Assembly: GCA_948467545.1 (NCBI GenBank)
Contig: CAOKER010000002.1
Span: 186,001-250,000 of the forward strand
Length of the DNA stretch: 64,000 nucleotides
Direction of reading: 5' to 3'
Source of the DNA: an uncultured Eubacteriales bacterium
GTDB lineage: Bacteria; Bacillota; Clostridia; Oscillospirales; CAG-272
The translations under genes and the position numbers were made by a program. The notes below the pieces were generated by a model. The model ran no database searches, had not been told where the DNA came from, and saw only the letters and a program-made list of their open reading frames with translations. Positions 60,393 through 64,000 of the stretch are shown here, piece after piece; the stretch's first letter is position 1; every line of letters begins with the position of its first letter.

Positions 60393-61538
60393 GTGAAAAT
60401 GAAAGAAAAGAAAAGACGGAAAAAAATTCCTGCTTATATTGCTTTTTTGCTTACCGCTCCGTTGATTGCCGCCGTATTGGGTATAAATATTTTTGCCCTT
60501 GACAGCGGCAGTGAGATAGACGATATACGTGACGCCATTCCGGAGGAGGTAAGGGAATATATTCCGGATATGACGTCGGAGGAGCCTGAAAATGCGCTTT
60601 CATACGATACGGGACTTCTTGTGCGCGCCGCGGCCAAAATAACGCTTAAAGCCATAGGACCTGTTTTTTCGGATTTTGCTCTGATCTGCGGGACGGTTCT
60701 TCTTGCGTCTGTTGTCAGAAAAATCTCCGAAGGTATCACAAACAGCTCTCTTTCGTCCGCCTGCGGCTATGCTTCAACGCTTTGCATAGCGCTTCCGCTG
60801 ATAAATGTTGTGACAAGGCTTTGGGATTCGGTATCCGCGTCTCTTGAACAGCTTACGTTATTTATGACGGCGATTCTTCCGGTTATGAGCTCGCTTTATG
60901 CCGTCGGCGGTAATTTTACCGTGTCCGTCGCGAATAACGCCTCAATGGTGGTTATATTTACCGCGATTGAAAATATATGCGCGTATTGTCTGTACCCGGT
61001 TTTGCGTATATGCTTTGGAATTTCCCTGCTTACATGTGTCGGCGGAGGAATTAATCTTCGCGGCGTCAGTTCGTTTATTCGGGGAGTTTTTACTACGGGA
61101 CTGAGCTTCTTAATGGTATTGTTTTCGCTGATCATGGGCTATCAAAATAAGCTGGCGGTCGCCGCGGATAATGCTGCGGCAAGGACCATTAAGTTTGCCG
61201 TTTCCAACATGATACCGGTTGTCGGAAGCGCCGCGGGAGAGGCTATGAGAGCGGTTGTCGGAGGAATAGGAACGATCAGAAGCGCGGCGGGGCTTTTGAC
61301 TGTTATAGCGATTATTTTGATTGTTCTTCCGATCATAATCTCCCTTTTGCTTCACAGGCTTACTCTCAGGGCGGCTTCAATTACGGCGCAGATACTCGGA
61401 TGTGAAAAAGAGCAGTCGTTTATAGATGAAATGCACGGCATAATGGGCTTTGCGCTTGCAATTGTGGCGGCATGTTCCATTTTGTTTATTTTTTGCGTTA
61501 CATTGCTTGTCAAATGTTCAACCGCGGTTTCGGCATAA
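60393..61538 (+). CDS. spoIIIAE: Stage III sporulation protein AE
   Basis: 381 residues from GTG at 60393, which has AAAGGA 6 bases upstream; ATG at 60399 is also possible. Signal-like N-terminal helix, then a long multi-helix membrane protein with the family region SVSASLEQLTLFMTAILPVMSSLYAVGG, RGVSSFIRGVFTTGLSF, and AVSNMIPVVGSAAGEAMRAVVGGIGTI. Forms part of the channel. Its stop lies in the first unit of an 11-bp repeat array. Confidence 0.95.
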   Translation: MKMKEKKRRKKIPAYIAFLLTAPLIAAVLGINIFALDSGSEIDDIRDAIPEEVREYIPDMTSEEPENALSYDTGLLVRAAAKITLKAIGPVFSDFALICGTVLLASVVRKISEGITNSSLSSACGYASTLCIALPLINVVTRLWDSVSASLEQLTLFMTAILPVMSSLYAVGGNFTVSVANNASMVVIFTAIENICAYCLYPVLRICFGISLLTCVGGGINLRGVSSFIRGVFTTGLSFLMVLFSLIMGYQNKLAVAADNAAARTIKFAVSNMIPVVGSAAGEAMRAVVGGIGTIRSAAGLLTVIAIILIVLPIIISLLLHRLTLRAASITAQILGCEKEQSFIDEMHGIMGFALAIVAACSILFIFCVTLLVKCSTAVSA

Positions 61539-61700
61539 CAAAGGAGCAACAAGAGAGCAACAAGAGAGCGGCAAAAGAGCAGCAAAGAAGCAGCAAGAGA
61601 GCAGCAAAAGAGCGGCAAAAGGGCAGCAAAGAAGCAGCAAGAGAGCAGCAAAGAGGCAACAAAAAAACAGCAAGGAAGCAGCAAAGGCGTAATAAAACGT
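61533..61700 (+). repeat. 11-bp tandem repeat starting at the spoIIIAE stop codon
   Basis: About fourteen degenerate copies of GCAGCAAAAGA or GCAACAAGAGA, beginning with GCATAACAAAGGA, which holds the TAA stop. The array covers most of the gap to spoIIIAF and reads as Gln/Arg/Lys-rich in every frame. Confidence 0.93.
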
Positions 61701-61779
61701 AATAAAAGTATAACAAAAATGAGGAAAACAGCGTGAAAACGCGCACCTTTTTTCACGCCGGAAAGGGATGCTGATTAAA

Positions 61780-62316
61780 ATGGCTTCGATAGGAAATTTT
61801 CTTTATACCGTGTTTCTTATATCACTGGCGGCGGGAGCAGCCGAAATTTTTGCACCGAAAGGTGAAACTAAAAAATATGTAGGGTATATAGTTTCCCTTG
61901 CTGTTCTCATTGCTCTGGCTGTTCCGGCTGTCAGGATTTTCGGGGCTGTTCCCGATTTGCTTAGAGGCTTGTCGGCGATTGCGGACGACGGAAAATATCA
62001 GGGCATATCGGACGTCGGCGCCGTACCTGAGGATTCGGCATATGCGGGTATGATTGCGGCGGGGCAAGGTGAAATTGAAAGGTATATCTCGTCACAGATA
62101 TGTCTTGCCTTCGGTTTTTCGGAGGACGCTGTGTCGGCTGCCGTATTGATAGATGATTCGGACGTTGAAAACATAACTGTTACGGGAGCCGTTATAAATG
62201 TAAATACGGACGGTCTTTCGGATATTATGATTAATCCCGAAGATGTATCGGAATATGTGGTCAAGATGATAGGCTGTGAGAGGGTAGAGACGGTATTTGA
62301 AAATGAAGCTGAATGA
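61780..62316 (+). CDS. spoIIIAF: Stage III sporulation protein AF
   Basis: 178 residues from the ATG 12 bases after GGAAAGGG; an ATG at 61768 abuts that site. Two N-terminal membrane helices (FLYTVFLISLAAGAAEIF, YVGYIVSLAVLIALAVPAV) with KGETKKYV between them, then a soluble domain ending in VKMIGCERVETVFENEAE. Typical of the family. Overlaps the next gene. Confidence 0.93.
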   Translation: MASIGNFLYTVFLISLAAGAAEIFAPKGETKKYVGYIVSLAVLIALAVPAVRIFGAVPDLLRGLSAIADDGKYQGISDVGAVPEDSAYAGMIAAGQGEIERYISSQICLAFGFSEDAVSAAVLIDDSDVENITVTGAVINVNTDGLSDIMINPEDVSEYVVKMIGCERVETVFENEAE

Positions 62317-62761
62317 AATATTCGGAAAGCTTAAGGAAACCAAAGGCGTGACATTTATTATTGTGGGCTTGATTGCGGGGATTCTTTGTATCGCGGTATC
62401 CGTCTTTGACGGTGAAAACGAAAAACAGGAACAGACTGCGGAGGAGACCGAAGCTTCTTCGCTTGCAAGCTATTCCGCCGAGGAGGAACAGAGGGTGACG
62501 GCTCTGCTTAACGCGATAGACGGGGTAAAGAGCGCAAGAGTTATGATTAATTTTGAATCCGGAAGCGAATATGTTTATGACTCCGGAAACTACTCGCGAA
62601 GTACGCCGCTTCTGCTTGAGGAATATCCGCCGAAAATCAGCGGTGTGGCGGTTGTCTGCGCAGGCGGAGACAATCCGGGAATTCAAAAAAAGATTATAGA
62701 TCTCATATGTTCGCTGTACGGTATTTCGTCCTCAAGAGTCAGCGTTACGGGAGCGTCGTAG
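62297..62761 (+). CDS. spoIIIAG: Stage III sporulation protein AG
   Basis: 154 residues, or 152 from the ATG at 62303. One membrane helix (about 18-37) and a small ring-building domain with EEEQRVTALLNAIDGVKSARVMINFESGSEYVYD and PPKISGVAVVCAGGDNPGIQKKIIDLICSLYGIS. It forms a large ring around the channel. Last gene of the operon: no spoIIIAH follows. Confidence 0.95.
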   Translation: MKMKLNEIFGKLKETKGVTFIIVGLIAGILCIAVSVFDGENEKQEQTAEETEASSLASYSAEEEQRVTALLNAIDGVKSARVMINFESGSEYVYDSGNYSRSTPLLLEEYPPKISGVAVVCAGGDNPGIQKKIIDLICSLYGISSSRVSVTGAS

Positions 62762-62782
62762 AGACCTGCGTTTTCGGAAATA

Positions 62783-62850
62783 TCGGTATTGAATACCGTT
62801 TTAAAATCAAATGCGTTGTCTTCACAATATGAGAAGACAACGCACTGTTT
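62783..62850 (+). terminator. spoIIIA operon terminators
   Basis: A small hairpin CGGTATTGAATACCG with TTTT comes first. Then comes a strong one, TGCGTTGTCTTC / GAAGACAACGCA, followed by TGTTTTT (62812-62850). Confidence 0.9.
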
Positions 62851-62919
62851 TTATATTATACTTAAATTGATTATTCGGCGGCGTTCGGTGTGTCCGCGCC
62901 GCCCGATTCATCATTCGCG

Positions 62920-63075
62920 CCTGTTTAATCCGAACCCGTTTAATCCGAACCCGTTTAATCTGTACCCGTTTAATTCGTGCCCGTTTAATTCACGCCTGTT
63001 TAATCCGCAGCTGTTTCAGCTGATGTTCCGGCATTTTCGCTTTCCGTGCCTGTTTAATCCGATGTTTCGGTGTTC
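62920..63075. repeat. 15-bp tandem repeat and duplicated gene end downstream of secG
   Basis: Six copies, exact period 15, of GTTTAATCCGAACCC (62923, 62938, 62953, 62968, 62983, 62998). Each carries TTA, a TAA stop on the minus strand, in the same frame. A seventh copy at 63050 holds the real secG stop. Between them, minus-strand bases decode to ESENAGTSAETAAD-stop, a second version of the SecG tail. Confidence 0.92.
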
Positions 63076-63410
63076 TCGCTTTCCGCTGCCGTTTCACCCG
63101 CGGTCTCGCTTTCGTCTCCGAGACCTGAAATATAATCGTCGATATAACTGTCTTTTGTAACAAAAGTATCATCCTGAATTACATATACGGTAATGACAAG
63201 CAAAGCAAAAATTACAGCGACAACAGCCGTGATTTTTGACAGCATTCTGTCAATGGTTTTTCCCTTTGTCTTTCCGAAAAAAGTATCCGCTCCGCCGGCA
63301 ATTGTACCTGAAAGATGGTGAGATTTGCCCGATTGCATAAGAACCGCTATGATAAGAAATACGGCGGCGACCAAAAGTAAAATGCCGAGAACAACGTCAA
63401 CTGTATCCAT
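63054..63410 (-). CDS. secG: Preprotein translocase subunit SecG
   Basis: 118 residues. Two membrane helices (VVLGILLLVAAVFLIIAVLM and ITAVVAVIFALLVITVYVI) around the conserved QSGKSHHLSGTIAGGADTFFGKTKGKTID loop. The tail beyond about 95 is an acidic Glu/Thr/Ser extension (GDESETAGETAAESENTETSD) longer than usual and apparently growing by repeats. Assists SecYE. GGGGGGA precedes the ATG. Confidence 0.96.
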   Translation of the reverse strand: MDTVDVVLGILLLVAAVFLIIAVLMQSGKSHHLSGTIAGGADTFFGKTKGKTIDRMLSKITAVVAVIFALLVITVYVIQDDTFVTKDSYIDDYISGLGDESETAGETAAESENTETSD

Positions 63411-63504
63411 TTAAATATCCCCCCGAAAAACGATATATGTTGTATAGATTACCTTAATAATATAAGCATATATAAAATATAAAAAATGTCCCGTTTTATT
63501 TCAT

Positions 63505-63522
63505 GTTTGTCCGCGGACAAAC
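63505..63522. promoter_or_regulatory. Perfect 18-bp palindrome upstream of secG
   Basis: GTTTGTCCGCGGACAAAC reads the same on both strands. It lies about 95 bp before the secG ATG and about 310 bp before the tRNA gene; a possible repressor operator. Nothing else is recognised between 63411 and 63636. Confidence 0.5.
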
Positions 63523-63636
63523 GGCAGTTATCGGTTTTGCCGCGGAACAAAGGACGCGCAGTATTACTATAATACCATAAAATTTCGATGATTGCAATAG
63601 CTAATTAAAAAAAATCAAGTTTTTTTGTATTCGTAC

Positions 63637-63668
63637 TTGACATTTATAATCGGATATGTTATTATAAT
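63637..63668 (+). promoter_or_regulatory. Possible tRNA-Ser promoter
   Basis: TTGACA and TATAAT are both perfect but 20 bp apart, too far for a standard promoter. Kept as a weak candidate. Confidence 0.35.
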
Positions 63669-63813
63669 TAGCGGAATTTTAATAATGATGAGTATCACTG
63701 GATGAGTATCACCGGATGTATATCCGAAGCGAGGTAATCTCGTCCGCGCAGAGATTTTGCTTAATGCGGCGGGTATATTCGGAATGTGTAAGTTATCATT
63801 TGTATTTATATTC

Positions 63814-63902
63814 GGAGGGGTATCGAAGTGGTCATAACGAGGCGGTCTTGAAAACCGTTTGGGGGAAACCCCACATGGGTTCGAATCCCATCCCCTCCGC
63901 CA
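63814..63902 (+). tRNA. tRNA-Ser (anticodon UGA)
   Basis: The acceptor stem GGAGGGG pairs with CCCCTCC. The anticodon loop CTTGAAA gives TGA (63849-63851), and there is a long variable arm (GGGGGAAACCCC region) as in serine tRNAs. The T arm is GGGTTCGAATCCC, and CCA is encoded at 63900-63902. Confidence 0.97.
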
Positions 63903-63904
63903 CG

Positions 63905-63937
63905 AAAAAAGCACTTGCGATAGCAGGTGTTTTTTCT
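63905..63937 (+). terminator. tRNA-Ser terminator
   Basis: AAAAAGCAC.TGC-GATA-GCA.GTGTTTTTT follows the CCA end by two bases. Confidence 0.92.
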
Positions 63938-64000
63938 TTACATACAACACATAACATACAACGCATACACCCGATTATTAAAAATCTGTAATTACTGCAA

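Noticed and set aside
23215-63075. CRISPR arrays
   Set aside because: The tandem arrays have no unique spacers, units touch one another, and no cas genes are present.
63615-63950. 111-codon minus-strand frame
   Set aside because: It is antisense to tRNA-Ser and its terminator; the GVRI/WRRGWDSNPCGVSP-like text is the well-known artefact of translating tRNA DNA.

Overview
The window looks like chromosome of an anaerobic, spore-forming member of the Clostridia, probably of the gut or rumen Oscillospirales/Ruminococcaceae kind. The evidence is spoIIE and a spoIIIA operon, an oxygen-sensitive class III ribonucleotide reductase, a rubredoxin/ferritin/superoxide reductase set, a dockerin-bearing secreted lysozyme-like protein, split PurH functions (AICAR formyltransferase plus PurO), and sigma-A promoters that often match TTGACA-17-TATAAT exactly. 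Species cannot be told from the sequence.

Layout. Bases 1-3010: a gene tail, then spoIIE behind a Spo0A-type promoter with a 21-bp spacer. 3511-8231: dockerin protein, an RsiV/DUF3298-like gene carrying a perfect parS site, hpf, a second parS-like site, pgeF. 8436-11104: an amino-acid ABC importer whose binding protein appears circularly permuted. 11304-19142: an accessory cell-surface island of three paralogous leucine-rich-repeat proteins, a papain-like peptidase with eight InlB-type repeats, and a DNRLRE-like protein. 19558-22964: typA and an aspartate kinase. 23456-48371: about 25 kb of nucleotide biosynthesis, all on the minus strand. pyrC-carB-pyrK-pyrD-pyrF-pyrE-pyrB-pyrI has a leader attenuator; purE-purC-purF-purM-purN-purO-AICARFT-glyA-purD-purL-fhs sits behind its own promoter and a ZTP riboswitch. 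48653-53108: a membrane-anchored phosphodiester glycosidase-like protein, an SPFH protein and gpmI. 53491-57552: rubredoxin, ferritin, superoxide reductase, and nrdD under two NrdR boxes. 58013-62761: spoIIIAA to spoIIIAG behind a sigma-E-like promoter, without spoIIIAH. 63054-63936: secG and tRNA-Ser(UGA).

How the parts work together. glyA and fhs supply one-carbon units (10-formyl-THF) for the two formyl transfers of purine synthesis, and ZTP, the alarm signal for a 10-formyl-THF shortage, gates that same operon. The pyr genes make UMP, although carA is absent. NrdD turns the products into deoxynucleotides under NrdR control.

The most unusual property is that many gene gaps contain or are almost filled by short tandem repeats (10 to 48 bp). 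Each has a unit unique to its locus. Several start exactly at the stop codon of the upstream gene, or end in the ribosome binding site of the downstream gene, as if gene junctions had been repeatedly amplified. No tool was run: homology calls rest on recognised motifs, and coordinates of hand-read sites may be off by a base or two.
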